This document shows positions 1 through 6,230 of a stretch of 8,548 bases of DNA, in pieces (the stretch's first letter is position 1; each line of letters begins with the position of its first letter). Source of the stretch: an uncultured Verrucomicrobiota bacterium (lineage in GTDB: Bacteria; Verrucomicrobiota; Kiritimatiellia; RFP12; UBA1067); NCBI GenBank assembly GCA_945947925.1, contig CAMEZU010000063.1, positions 1 through 8,548 of the forward strand, written 5' to 3'. A program made the translations under genes and the position numbers. The notes under the pieces are model-generated. The model ran no database searches and was not told the DNA's origin. It worked only from the letters and a program-made list of their open reading frames with translations.

Positions 1-1025
1 TCGCCACCAACGCCTTCGGCATGGGCGTCGACCGCGCCGACATCCGCTTCGTCGCGCACTGGGACATCCCGGGGAGCGTCGAGGCCTACTACCAGGAGGT
101 CGGCCGCGCGGGGCGGGACGGACTCCCCTCATGGTGCGAGCTCCTCTTCAATTTCGCGGACGTCTACACGCAGGAATTCTTCTACAAGAACAGCGAGAAT
201 CCGACGCGCGGGCGCACGCTTCTCCGCCAGATGCTCGCCTACTGCGATACGCGCGAGTGCCGGCACGCCTTCATCCTCGACTACTTCGGCGAACGGGTGA
301 AGGGCGACGTGTGCGGCGGATGCGACCATTGCGGACCCCGCCAGATGCCGGACGCCCTCTCCGAGACGCAGTGGCTCATCGTCCAGAAGGCGCTTTCCTG
401 CGTCGCGCGGATGAAGGGCGAGCATGCGCTCGCCCGCGTCGTGGAGACGTTGCTCGGAGTCGGGTCGCGGTATCTGACGGACCACGCGCTCGACCGGCTC
501 TCGACGTACGGACTCCTGAAGGAATCCGATTCCGAGGAGGTGAAGCTCGTCCTCGAGGCGCTCGTCCGCGCCGGCTGCGCGACGCTCTCGGACGACGGCG
601 AGGACCTCATCGCCATCACGCCGAAGGGCCTGCGCGTCGCGCGCAAGGAAGAGTGCGGCTTCACGCTGCTCTGGCCGCGGCGGGGCCACGACGTGCCGCT
701 TTCGTTCGTCCAGCGGATCGCCGAGGAGCGCAAGGCGGCGGCGCGGCAGGAGGCGGCCGCGTCGCGCGGACGCGCCCCGGCGCCGGGCAGAACGCTCTCC
801 CCGGCGGACCTCGCGCTCGCCTCGGAACTGCGCACCTGGCGGAAGGACCTCGCGTCCGAACTCGGTCTTCCCGCCTACCGCATCATGACGAACAAGACGC
901 TCGACGCCATCGTCGCGGAACGTCCGTCAAGCCTCTCGGCCCTCTCCCGCATTTACGGCATCTACCAGCAGACGCGCGACGAATACGGCGAGGACATCCT
1001 CGATATTGTCCGCGGCGCCTCCTGA
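1..1025 (+). CDS. recQ: ATP-dependent DNA helicase RecQ, C-terminal part (5' end outside window)
   Basis: RecQ is a 3'-5' superfamily 2 DNA helicase that unwinds recombination and repair intermediates in the cytoplasm. The gene enters the window mid-frame, with the first whole codon at base 3. The fragment opens with helicase motif V ([10 protein letters not shown]) and then motif VI ([10 protein letters not shown]), which carries the arginine finger. Counting from the Met at base 21, a zinc-binding set follows: C80, C98, C101 and C104, spaced C-x17-C-x2-C-x2-C, after a YFGE motif. Next come an RQC winged-helix region (about residues 110-215) and a C-terminal HRDC domain (about 262-330, [20 protein letters not shown]). 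The arrangement is that of a full-length, E. coli-type RecQ. The ATPase core with Walker A and DEAH motifs should lie upstream of the window. Nothing looks broken. The stop at 1023-1025 is followed directly by the promoter-like sequence of the MATE gene. Confidence 0.96.
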   Translation, partial: ATNAFGMGVDRADIRFVAHWDIPGSVEAYYQEVGRAGRDGLPSWCELLFNFADVYTQEFFYKNSENPTRGRTLLRQMLAYCDTRECRHAFILDYFGERVKGDVCGGCDHCGPRQMPDALSETQWLIVQKALSCVARMKGEHALARVVETLLGVGSRYLTDHALDRLSTYGLLKESDSEEVKLVLEALVRAGCATLSDDGEDLIAITPKGLRVARKEECGFTLLWPRRGHDVPLSFVQRIAEERKAAARQEAAASRGRAPAPGRTLSPADLALASELRTWRKDLASELGLPAYRIMTNKTLDAIVAERPSSLSALSRIYGIYQQTRDEYGEDILDIVRGAS

Positions 1026-1029
1026 GATG

Positions 1030-1038
1030 TGATATACT
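1030..1038 (+). promoter_or_regulatory. Extended -10 promoter box (TGaTATACT) before the MATE gene
   Basis: TGATATACT matches the extended -10 consensus TGnTATAAT at all but one position and stands out as AT-rich in GC-rich surroundings. I see no good -35 hexamer at the usual spacing, which is typical of extended -10 promoters. The box ends 10 bases before the MATE start codon, so a transcript starting 6-8 bases downstream of it would have a leader of only a few bases. No Shine-Dalgarno sequence is present before that ATG. The promoter call is an inference from motif and position. Confidence 0.55.
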
Positions 1039-1048
1039 GTCCGACTTG

Positions 1049-2377
1049 ATGCAATCCCTGCGAAGCCAGCTCTGGAAACTGACGATCCCCATTTTCGTGG
1101 AGGTCGCGCTTGTCATGCTGGTCGGCGCGGTCGACACATTCATGCTGTCGAGCTGCGGGGACGGGGCCGTCGCGGCCGTCGGACTCGACAACCAGCTGAT
1201 CATGCTGGTCTTCCTCGTCTTCCAGTTCACTTCGGTCGGCGTCGGCATCGTCTGCGCGCAGTATTACGGCGCGGGGCTCCGCCAGCGGCTCGTGCAGGTC
1301 GTCGGCATCGCGCTCCTCTTCAACGCCGTTCTCGGCCTGACGGCGAGCGCCTGGCTCTTTTTCGAGGCGGAGTCGGTCCTGCGGCTGATGGGCCTGCGGG
1401 AGGACCTGATGGCGGCCGGCGCGTCCTACCTGCGCATCACCGGCGCGCTCTCGTTCTTCCAGGCGCTTTCCTTCGCCTTCGGCGCGTCGCTCCGCAGCGT
1501 CGGACGGGTCAAGGCGCCGATGGCCGTCACGGCCGTCACCAACGCGCTCAACGTGCTCGGCAACTACCTGCTCATCTTCGGGCACTGGGGCTGTCCCGCG
1601 CTCGGCGTGGCGGGGGCCGCCTGGGCGACCGCCGGGAGCCGCATCGCCGGCTTCCTGCTCCTCGCCGGCATCCATACGGCGGTCCACGTCCGCACCTTCC
1701 CGCTCCGCTGGTTCGTGCCGTTTCCTTGGCGCGAGTTCCGCAACCTCTTTCGGATCGGACTCCCCGCCATGGGCGAGGAGCTCTCCTACTGCCTTTCGCA
1801 GGTCGCGATCACGTATTTCATCAACAGGATCTCGACGGACGCCCTGACGACGCGTACCTATGCGGTCCACTGCGTCATGTTCGGCTATCTCTTCTGCATG
1901 AGCGTCGTGCAGGGCGGGGACATCCTGGTCGGGCACCTCGTCGGCCGACGGCGCTACGACCCCGCCTATCTGCTCGGCAACCTCTTCCTCGGGCGCAGCA
2001 TGGCCGTGACGCTCGTCGGGAGCGTCGTGCTCGCGGCCTTCGGTCCGCTCGTCTTCGGGGCGCTCACGGACAATCCGGACATCGTCCGCATGGGCGTCGT
2101 CATCCTCTGGATCGACTGCGTCCTCGAGATCGGACGCGTCCGCAACATCTTCGCCTGCAGCACGCTCCGGGCGGCGGGCGACCCCGTCTATCCGCTCGTC
2201 GTCGGCATCATCTTCCAGTGGGGCGTCGCCGTCGGCGTCGCCTGGCTCTTCGCCATTCCGTTCGGCTGGGGACTGATCGGCGCGTGGGTCGCCTTCGCGC
2301 TGGACGAGAACCTCCGCGGCATCGTCCTCATGCGCCGCTGGCATTCGAAGGACTGGCAGGGGAAGTCGCTCGCCTAG
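1049..2377 (+). CDS. MATE-family multidrug/toxin efflux transporter (NorM/DinF-like)
   Basis: This 442-residue inner-membrane protein is predicted to export drugs, toxins or metabolites in exchange for Na+ or H+. The N terminus (SLRSQLWKLTIPIFVEVALV, then LVGAVDTFMLS) is the usual TM1 region of MATE proteins. About twelve hydrophobic segments follow, forming two six-helix lobes. A conserved-looking GLPAMGEELSYCLSQ opens the second lobe near residue 233, mirroring the TM1 region. Length is normal for the family (about 440-460). The frame stays open far upstream, through recQ, but similarity begins at the ATG at 1049, 23 bases after the recQ stop. No Shine-Dalgarno sequence precedes it, and an extended -10 box lies 10 bases upstream, so translation may be leaderless. 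Substrate cannot be predicted, and neighbouring genes do not indicate one. Confidence 0.93.
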   Translation: MQSLRSQLWKLTIPIFVEVALVMLVGAVDTFMLSSCGDGAVAAVGLDNQLIMLVFLVFQFTSVGVGIVCAQYYGAGLRQRLVQVVGIALLFNAVLGLTASAWLFFEAESVLRLMGLREDLMAAGASYLRITGALSFFQALSFAFGASLRSVGRVKAPMAVTAVTNALNVLGNYLLIFGHWGCPALGVAGAAWATAGSRIAGFLLLAGIHTAVHVRTFPLRWFVPFPWREFRNLFRIGLPAMGEELSYCLSQVAITYFINRISTDALTTRTYAVHCVMFGYLFCMSVVQGGDILVGHLVGRRRYDPAYLLGNLFLGRSMAVTLVGSVVLAAFGPLVFGALTDNPDIVRMGVVILWIDCVLEIGRVRNIFACSTLRAAGDPVYPLVVGIIFQWGVAVGVAWLFAIPFGWGLIGAWVAFALDENLRGIVLMRRWHSKDWQGKSLA

Positions 2378-2379
2378 TT

Positions 2380-2388
2380 TGCTATAAT
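2380..2388 (+). promoter_or_regulatory. Extended -10 promoter box (TGcTATAAT) after the MATE gene
   Basis: A perfect TGnTATAAT box starts 3 bases after the MATE stop codon. No -35 hexamer is evident at 16-18 bases' spacing. It ends 6 bases before an ATG at 2395, so transcription could begin at or very near that codon. It is the likely promoter for the methyltransferase at 2526, which would then have either a leader of about 130 bases or a small upstream ORF. Confidence 0.6.
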
Positions 2389-2394
2389 ATCACC

Positions 2395-2529
2395 ATGGGA
2401 CAGATCGGCTTCGCTTCTCTTGACTTCGGCCGCCGCCTACGCGGGGGCGTCCGTCCTCGCCGGACTCGCCGCCGTCTTCCTCGGCTACCTCGTCTCACGC
2501 TGACCCCCACGAAAGGAACATCCAGATGA
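2395..2529 (+). CDS. Possible 44-residue leader ORF, Arg-rich, coupled to the methyltransferase
   Basis: An ATG lies 6 bases after a perfect extended -10 box and opens a 44-codon frame whose stop overlaps the methyltransferase start as ATGA (2526-2529). This layout would suit a leaderless, translationally coupled leader peptide. Against it, the product is very basic (12 Arg of 44) with no recognisable domain, and only 26 of 44 codons end in G or C, unlike the strongly GC-ending genes around it. It may be a shadow of the competing frame at 2420-2503, or the ATG may be the true start of that frame if a frameshift is involved. I cannot decide from sequence alone. Confidence 0.25.
   Translation: MGQIGFASLDFGRRLRGGVRPRRTRRRLPRLPRLTLTPTKGTSR
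2420..2503 (+). CDS. Possible 27-residue single-helix membrane peptide (TTG start)
   Basis: In the frame +1 to the ATG at 2395, the sequence reads as one hydrophobic helix (ASVLAGLAAVFLGYLVSR) that ends with a basic residue and a stop at 2501-2503. From the TTG, 24 of 27 codons end in G or C, matching the codon habit of the neighbouring genes and favouring this frame as the coding one. The problem is initiation: there is no ATG or GTG between the MATE stop and this stretch, and the TTG at 2420 has no Shine-Dalgarno sequence. The general look resembles tiny membrane subunits such as KdpF, but no kdp genes are nearby, so I assign no function. Confidence 0.25.
   Translation: MTSAAAYAGASVLAGLAAVFLGYLVSR
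2512..2518 (+). promoter_or_regulatory. Ribosome binding site for the methyltransferase
   Basis: AAAGGAA lies 7 bases before the ATG at 2526 and fixes that codon as the start. It contrasts with the MATE and gatB starts, which have no such sequence. Confidence 0.7.
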
Positions 2530-3506
2530 AATCGGTACAGGAAATCGTCGACCTCGCGAGCGCCTACTACGGCAGCGCCGTCCTCTTCGCCGCCATCGAC
2601 TGCGACGTCTTCGCCCAGGTCGAGGCCGGCACCTTCGACGCTTCCGCGCGCGGCCTGCGCCTGCTGGCGGACGCCTGCGTCGCGGAAGGGCTCCTCGAGA
2701 AGCGCGACGGACGCTACTTCAACACGCCGGCCGCGAAGGCCGCGCTCGTGCCGGGCGGTCCCGCGGACCTCACCAAGGCCATCCGCTACAACCGCGACGT
2801 CTATCCCGCCTGGGGCAAGCTTGCCGAATTCGCCCGCACGGGCAAGCCGGTGGAGCGTCCCGAAATCCATCTCGGCGAGGACGCGGCCCGCACCAAGGCC
2901 TTTGCGGCGGCGATGTTCGGCCGTGCGATGGGCATCGGCAAGGCGATCGTCCCGATGCTGGACTTCGGTCCGGGCCCCGTCCGGCTCCTCGACCTCGCGG
3001 GCGGACCCGGCGCGTACGCGATCCTCATCGCCCAGGCGAACCCCGCCCTCACGGCCGTCACGGTCGACCTCCCGGCGATCAGCGCCGAAGCGGCCGGCTA
3101 CGTGGCGAAGTTCGGCCTGCAGGACCGCATTTCGTGCCGTCCGGGCGACTATCACACCGACGTCTACGAGGAAGCGGCCTACGATGCCGTCACCATCTTC
3201 GGCGCGCTGCACCAGGAGTCCCCCGAGCAGATCGTCGACATCCTCCGGCGCGCCCGCCGCGCGCTCAAGCCGGGGGGACGGCTCTTCGTCCTGGACATGA
3301 TGACGGACGAGACCCACACGGCACCGGCCTTCTCCGCGCTCTTCGCGGTCAACATGGCGCTCACGACCGAGAACGGATGGGTCTTCTCCGACGCCGAGCT
3401 GAAGGGCTGGATGACCGAGGCCGGCTTCGCGCCGGGCGAGACCCGCACGGTCCCGCCGCCGATGCCCCACTGGCTCGTCACCGCCGTCGCCAAGTCGTCC
3501 CTTTGA
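2526..3506 (+). CDS. SAM-dependent O-methyltransferase-like protein (family 2/ASMT-type fold)
   Basis: This 326-residue cytoplasmic enzyme is predicted to transfer a methyl group from S-adenosylmethionine to an unidentified small molecule. Residues 1-75 look like the dimerisation/winged-helix region of O-methyltransferase family 2 (LLADACVAEGLLEKRDGRYFNT). The Rossmann part carries motif I (LDLAGGPGAY, 155-164), the acidic ribose contact (VDLPAI, D181), GDYHTD (207-212), and LHQESPEQ, whose H229 aligns with the catalytic-His 'LHDW/LHH' position of relatives. It then has LKPGGRLFVLD (248-257). The winged helix looks short: between VEAG and TFDASARGL the usual 10-15 residues containing the 'T-x-E-E-L-A' helix seem missing. 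A clear ribosome site supports the start. Substrate is unknown, since the flanking MATE and gatB genes suggest no pathway. Confidence 0.88.
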   Translation: MKSVQEIVDLASAYYGSAVLFAAIDCDVFAQVEAGTFDASARGLRLLADACVAEGLLEKRDGRYFNTPAAKAALVPGGPADLTKAIRYNRDVYPAWGKLAEFARTGKPVERPEIHLGEDAARTKAFAAAMFGRAMGIGKAIVPMLDFGPGPVRLLDLAGGPGAYAILIAQANPALTAVTVDLPAISAEAAGYVAKFGLQDRISCRPGDYHTDVYEEAAYDAVTIFGALHQESPEQIVDILRRARRALKPGGRLFVLDMMTDETHTAPAFSALFAVNMALTTENGWVFSDAELKGWMTEAGFAPGETRTVPPPMPHWLVTAVAKSSL

Positions 3507-3517
3507 CGCATTTTTTT
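3496..3517 (+). terminator. Weak possible terminator at the methyltransferase end
   Basis: A 4-base stem (CGTC/GACG with a 5-base loop) spans the methyltransferase stop codon and is followed two bases later by seven T residues. The T-run fits an intrinsic terminator, but the stem is very short for one. The T-run also forms the upstream edge of the gatB promoter, which could explain it equally well. Confidence 0.25.
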
Positions 3518-3532
3518 GATATAATAATCAAA
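3515..3532 (+). promoter_or_regulatory. gatB promoter: extended -10 (TGaTATAAT) inside a 6-bp inverted repeat
   Basis: A perfect extended -10 box (TGATATAAT, 3517-3525) ends 10 bases before the gatB ATG. The arms TTTGAT (3515-3520) and ATCAAA (3527-3532) form a perfect 6-base inverted repeat with a 6-base centre, overlaying the box. No Shine-Dalgarno sequence precedes the ATG, so the mRNA is probably leaderless or nearly so. A TTGACG hexamer at 3503-3508 resembles a -35 element, but it is only 11 bases from the -10 and so is probably not one. The palindrome could be an operator or could arise by chance from AT-rich sequence. Confidence 0.6.
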
Positions 3533-3535
3533 CTT

Positions 3536-5017
3536 ATGGAATTTGAAAACACGATCGGACTTGAGACGCACGTGCAGCTCAAGACCCACACGAAGATGTT
3601 CTGCTCGTGCCTGCTGAAGACGGGGTGCGAGCCGAACACGAACGTCTGTCCCGTCTGCCTCGGCTACCCGGGCGCGCTTCCCGTGATGAACAAGGAGGCG
3701 GTGAAGCTCACGGTGAAGAGCGGCATGATGCTCGGGTGCGAGATCAACCGCCATGCGACCTTCGATCGGAAGAACTACTTCTATCCCGACATGGCGAAGG
3801 ACTACCAGATTTCCGAAAACGGGAATCCGCTGTGCATCGGGGGCGGGGTGGAGATCACGCGGGCGGACGGCACGAAGAAGTTCATCCGCATCAACCACAT
3901 CCACCTCGAGGAGGATGCGGCGAAGATCAACCACTATGCGACGACATCGGGCGTGGACTTCAACCGCGGCGGCACGCCGCTCATGGAGATCGTCTCCGAG
4001 CCCGACATGGAGTCGGCGGATGACGCGATCGCGTACCTGACGGCGCTCAAGGAAATGCTTGTCTATGCGGGCGTCTCCGACTGCAACCTCGAAGAGGGCA
4101 ACATGCGTTCCGACGTCAACATCTCGATCCGGCCGAAGGGCGAGAACCCGGGCGTCCTCCCGACGAAGGCCGACGGCTCCATCGACTTCTCGAAGCTCGG
4201 CACGAAGGTCGAGATCAAGAACATGAACTCCTTCTCCGGCATCCACGCCGCGCTCACCTACGAGGCGAAGCGCCAGCGCGCGTGCATGGCGCATTCGATT
4301 CCGCTTGTGCAGGAGACGCGCCGGTGGGACCCGGACGCGATGGAGACGGCGCCGATGCGCTCGAAGGAGAACGCGCACGACTACCGCTACTTCCCCGAGC
4401 CCGACCTCGTGCCCGTCGAGCTGTCCGAGGACTGGCTCGCCGCCTGGCGTGCCGAGCTTCCCGAGAAGCCGGAGGCGCGCCGTGCGCGTATGGTCGAGGA
4501 GTACGGCATCGCCGAGTACGACGCCGAGATCCTCTCGCAGCACAAGGCGAACGCGGACTACTTCGAGGCGGCGGCAAAGGGCCTCGACAAGAAGGTCGCC
4601 AAGCAGCTCTGCAACCTCTACATGGGCGACGTGATGGCGCTTCTCAATGCGCACGAGACGACGATCGACCGGGTCGCGATGAAGCCGGCCGAACTCGCCG
4701 CGCTCGTGAAGCTCGCCGCCGCCGGCACGATTAACGGTCCGACGGTGAAGGAGCTTCTCCCGGAGATCTTCGAGAAGGGCGGCGATCCCGAAGCGATCGT
4801 GAAGGAGCGCGGCCTCGGCGCCGTGAGCGACACGGGAGCCCTCGAGGCGTTCGTCGACCAGGCGATCGCGGCGAATCCGGGTCCGGTCGCGGACTTCAAG
4901 GCGGGCAAGAAGGCCGCCGCGGGCTTCTTCGTCGGACAGGTGATGAAGCTGTCGAAGGGCAAGGCAGATCCCAAGATCGTCGGCGGAATCGTCGCCAGAA
5001 AGCTTGCAGCGCTGTGA
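3536..5017 (+). CDS. gatB: Asp-tRNA(Asn)/Glu-tRNA(Gln) amidotransferase subunit B
   Basis: GatB is the kinase/tRNA-binding subunit of the GatCAB amidotransferase. The complex converts misacylated Glu-tRNA(Gln) and/or Asp-tRNA(Asn) to Gln-tRNA and Asn-tRNA using ATP and ammonia supplied by GatA. The 493-residue protein begins with the family hallmark IGLETHVQL, where E10 and H12 fall at the metal/active-site positions known in this family. E125 (HLEEDA) and E151 (TPLMEIVSEPD) also match. FDRKNYFYPD (76-85) and DYRYFPEPD (282-290) are signature stretches. C23, C25, C38 and C41 (FCSC...CPVC) form a probable zinc site present in many but not all GatB proteins. The C terminus (VGQVMKLSKGKADPKIV) is the YqeY-like tRNA-binding tail. 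About 17 extra residues sit near 203-220, before LGTKVEIKNMNSF. gatA and gatC are not in the window. Confidence 0.98.
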   Translation: MEFENTIGLETHVQLKTHTKMFCSCLLKTGCEPNTNVCPVCLGYPGALPVMNKEAVKLTVKSGMMLGCEINRHATFDRKNYFYPDMAKDYQISENGNPLCIGGGVEITRADGTKKFIRINHIHLEEDAAKINHYATTSGVDFNRGGTPLMEIVSEPDMESADDAIAYLTALKEMLVYAGVSDCNLEEGNMRSDVNISIRPKGENPGVLPTKADGSIDFSKLGTKVEIKNMNSFSGIHAALTYEAKRQRACMAHSIPLVQETRRWDPDAMETAPMRSKENAHDYRYFPEPDLVPVELSEDWLAAWRAELPEKPEARRARMVEEYGIAEYDAEILSQHKANADYFEAAAKGLDKKVAKQLCNLYMGDVMALLNAHETTIDRVAMKPAELAALVKLAAAGTINGPTVKELLPEIFEKGGDPEAIVKERGLGAVSDTGALEAFVDQAIAANPGPVADFKAGKKAAAGFFVGQVMKLSKGKADPKIVGGIVARKLAAL

Positions 5018-5469
5018 TGAAGATGAAGCGTTCATTCTCCATTCTCCATTTTTCATTTTCCATTTGCCTCCTGGCCACGGCCGGTTGCAACAGCTTCCAC
5101 GCGATGCAGGAAGACGCCTTCATCGATGACGACGGCAATGTCCTGATGGCCCGCTACGGCGAGCTGAAGAAGCCCTACACCTACGAGATCGTCTCCCCGG
5201 TGAACGGCCGCACCTTGCCGTGCCAGGACAAGAAGATGGTGCAGGTGCGTCTGCCCGATCCGAACGGCAGCTGGATCGACTGCTACATCTGCCAGAACAA
5301 CTTCCCGAAGGGGACGATGTACGGCACGCGCGACGGCATGTGGAAGTACCTGACGATCGGCCTTGGCTGCCGTCTCTATCTGCTGAACGAAAAGAAGGAC
5401 GACTACCTCCTCGTCTTCGAGGGCAAGTTCTTCCCGGCCGGTTCCGGCCCGAAGGGACAGACGCTGTGA
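5017..5469 (+). CDS. Small predicted lipoprotein of unknown function
   Basis: I do not recognise this 150-residue protein. It starts with a signal peptide: basic MKMKR, a hydrophobic stretch to residue 22, then LATAGC with C24 as the likely lipidated cysteine. The lipobox is imperfect, with T at -3, so ordinary signal peptidase cleavage is possible. The mature part is mixed alpha/beta in character and has further cysteines (C69, C89, C92 and C118, the middle pair as CYIC), suggesting disulfides or metal binding outside the cytoplasm. The ATG at 5017 overlaps the gatB stop (TGATG); a GTG at 5014 and an ATG at 5023 are alternatives. The signal-peptide core is encoded by an AT-rich heptamer repeat unlike the rest of the gene. 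The gene sits between gatB and trmJ, probably as part of their operon. Confidence 0.75.
   Translation: MKMKRSFSILHFSFSICLLATAGCNSFHAMQEDAFIDDDGNVLMARYGELKKPYTYEIVSPVNGRTLPCQDKKMVQVRLPDPNGSWIDCYICQNNFPKGTMYGTRDGMWKYLTIGLGCRLYLLNEKKDDYLLVFEGKFFPAGSGPKGQTL
5033..5067 (+). repeat. Five tandem heptanucleotides (CATTCTC type) inside the lipoprotein signal sequence
   Basis: The bases read as five consecutive 7-mers: CATTCTC, CATTCTC, CATTTTT, CATTTTC, CATTTGC. The first two are exact and the others diverged at one to three positions. The tract is AT-rich within GC-rich DNA. It encodes SILHFSFSICL with a rough 7-residue periodicity (SFSILHF/SFSICLL). Because 7 is not a multiple of 3, gain or loss of one unit would shift the reading frame. 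Confidence 0.85.
5452..5457 (+). promoter_or_regulatory. Ribosome binding site for trmJ
   Basis: AAGGGA lies 8 bases before the GTG at 5466, inside the end of the lipoprotein gene. It supports GTG as the trmJ start even though the same frame stays open far upstream. Confidence 0.65.
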
Positions 5470-6224
5470 ATCCGCTCGACAACATCCGCGTCGTCCTCGT
5501 GGGGACGCTCTACACCGGCAACGTCGGCTCCAGCTGCCGCGCGATGGCCAACATGGGCATCCGCCACCTGCGCCTCGCCGCGCCGAACCTGCAGAACTCC
5601 TGGGACGAGGGGCTGCGTCTCGCGGTCCATGCGACGGACATCCTGGAGAACCGCGAGGAGTTCGCGAGCTTCGAGGAAGCCGTCGCGGACTGCATCGCCG
5701 TCGTCGGGACGACCGCCCGCGAGGGACTCTACCGCCAGCACGTGAAGGCGCCGCGCGACTGCGCGGCCGACCTTCTGGCGCTCGCCGAGCAAGGTCCGGT
5801 CGCGCTCGTGTTCGGACGCGAGGACAAGGGCCTTCTCAACGAGGAGATCGCCCAGTGCACGCACCTGATCCGCATTCCCGTGGACGAGGGCTACACGTCG
5901 ATCAACCTCTCTCAGGCCGTCCTCATCACCTGCTACGAGTTCTTCACGGCGTCGGGACGCTACGAGCCGCCGCACGAGAAGGCTCCGCCCGCCCCGCAGG
6001 CGCAGAAGATGCAGCTCATGAAGAACTGGTCCCAGATGCTCTGCGACATCGGTTTTATGAAGCCGATCCAGGCCGAGCACTTCATGCAGGGCTTCCACCG
6101 CGTCTTCTCCCGCGGCGTCTACTCGAAGGACGACGCGGCGCTTCTCCTCGGCGTCGCCCGCCAGGCGATTTGGACGGCGAAGCAAGTGAAGAATGAAGCC
6201 TGTCAAACTGAAAAGGGGAAATAA
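5466..6224 (+). CDS. trmJ: TrmJ-type tRNA 2'-O-methyltransferase (SPOUT/TrmH family)
   Basis: This 252-residue SPOUT-fold enzyme is predicted to methylate the ribose 2'-OH of tRNA nucleotide 32 (Cm32/Um32) using SAM, as E. coli TrmJ (246 residues) does. The three knot motifs are visible: motif 1 TGNVGSSCRAMANMGI (R25 at the catalytic arginine position), motif 2 VALVFGREDKGLLNEEI (113-128) and motif 3 YTSINLSQAVLITCYE (143-158). A C-terminal helical extension (about 180-245) of the TrmJ type follows a Pro/Ala-rich linker. The start is GTG at 5466, overlapping the lipoprotein stop as GTGA, with a good ribosome site; this places the MNPLDNIRVVLVG strand at the expected N terminus. Other TrmH-group enzymes act on different RNAs, so the exact target is inferred. 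Its operon position after gatB fits a tRNA-related role. Confidence 0.9.
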   Translation: MNPLDNIRVVLVGTLYTGNVGSSCRAMANMGIRHLRLAAPNLQNSWDEGLRLAVHATDILENREEFASFEEAVADCIAVVGTTAREGLYRQHVKAPRDCAADLLALAEQGPVALVFGREDKGLLNEEIAQCTHLIRIPVDEGYTSINLSQAVLITCYEFFTASGRYEPPHEKAPPAPQAQKMQLMKNWSQMLCDIGFMKPIQAEHFMQGFHRVFSRGVYSKDDAALLLGVARQAIWTAKQVKNEACQTEKGK

Positions 6225-6230
6225 CCGACG

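Noticed and set aside
131..1048. Upstream extension of the MATE frame through recQ
   Set aside because: The extension is Arg/Pro-rich, overlaps recQ in another frame, and MATE similarity starts at the ATG at 1049.
962..2344. Minus-strand open frame (about 460 codons) opposite the MATE gene
   Set aside because: Composition is dominated by Asp, Glu, Arg and Ala with no domain, and it is antisense to a clear transporter gene.
3503..3508. TTGACG as a -35 element for gatB
   Set aside because: Only 11 bases separate it from the -10 box instead of about 17, and it includes the methyltransferase stop codon.
3179..5056. Long minus-strand open frame (about 625 codons) opposite gatB
   Set aside because: It lies antisense to an unmistakable gatB, is rich in Arg, Leu, Val, Asp and Glu, and shows no domain. 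It is the usual artefact of GC-ending codons on the other strand.
5220..5465. Upstream extension of the trmJ frame into the lipoprotein gene
   Set aside because: The SPOUT domain begins at the GTG at 5466, which has its own ribosome site. The extra residues look like an out-of-frame reading of the lipoprotein gene.
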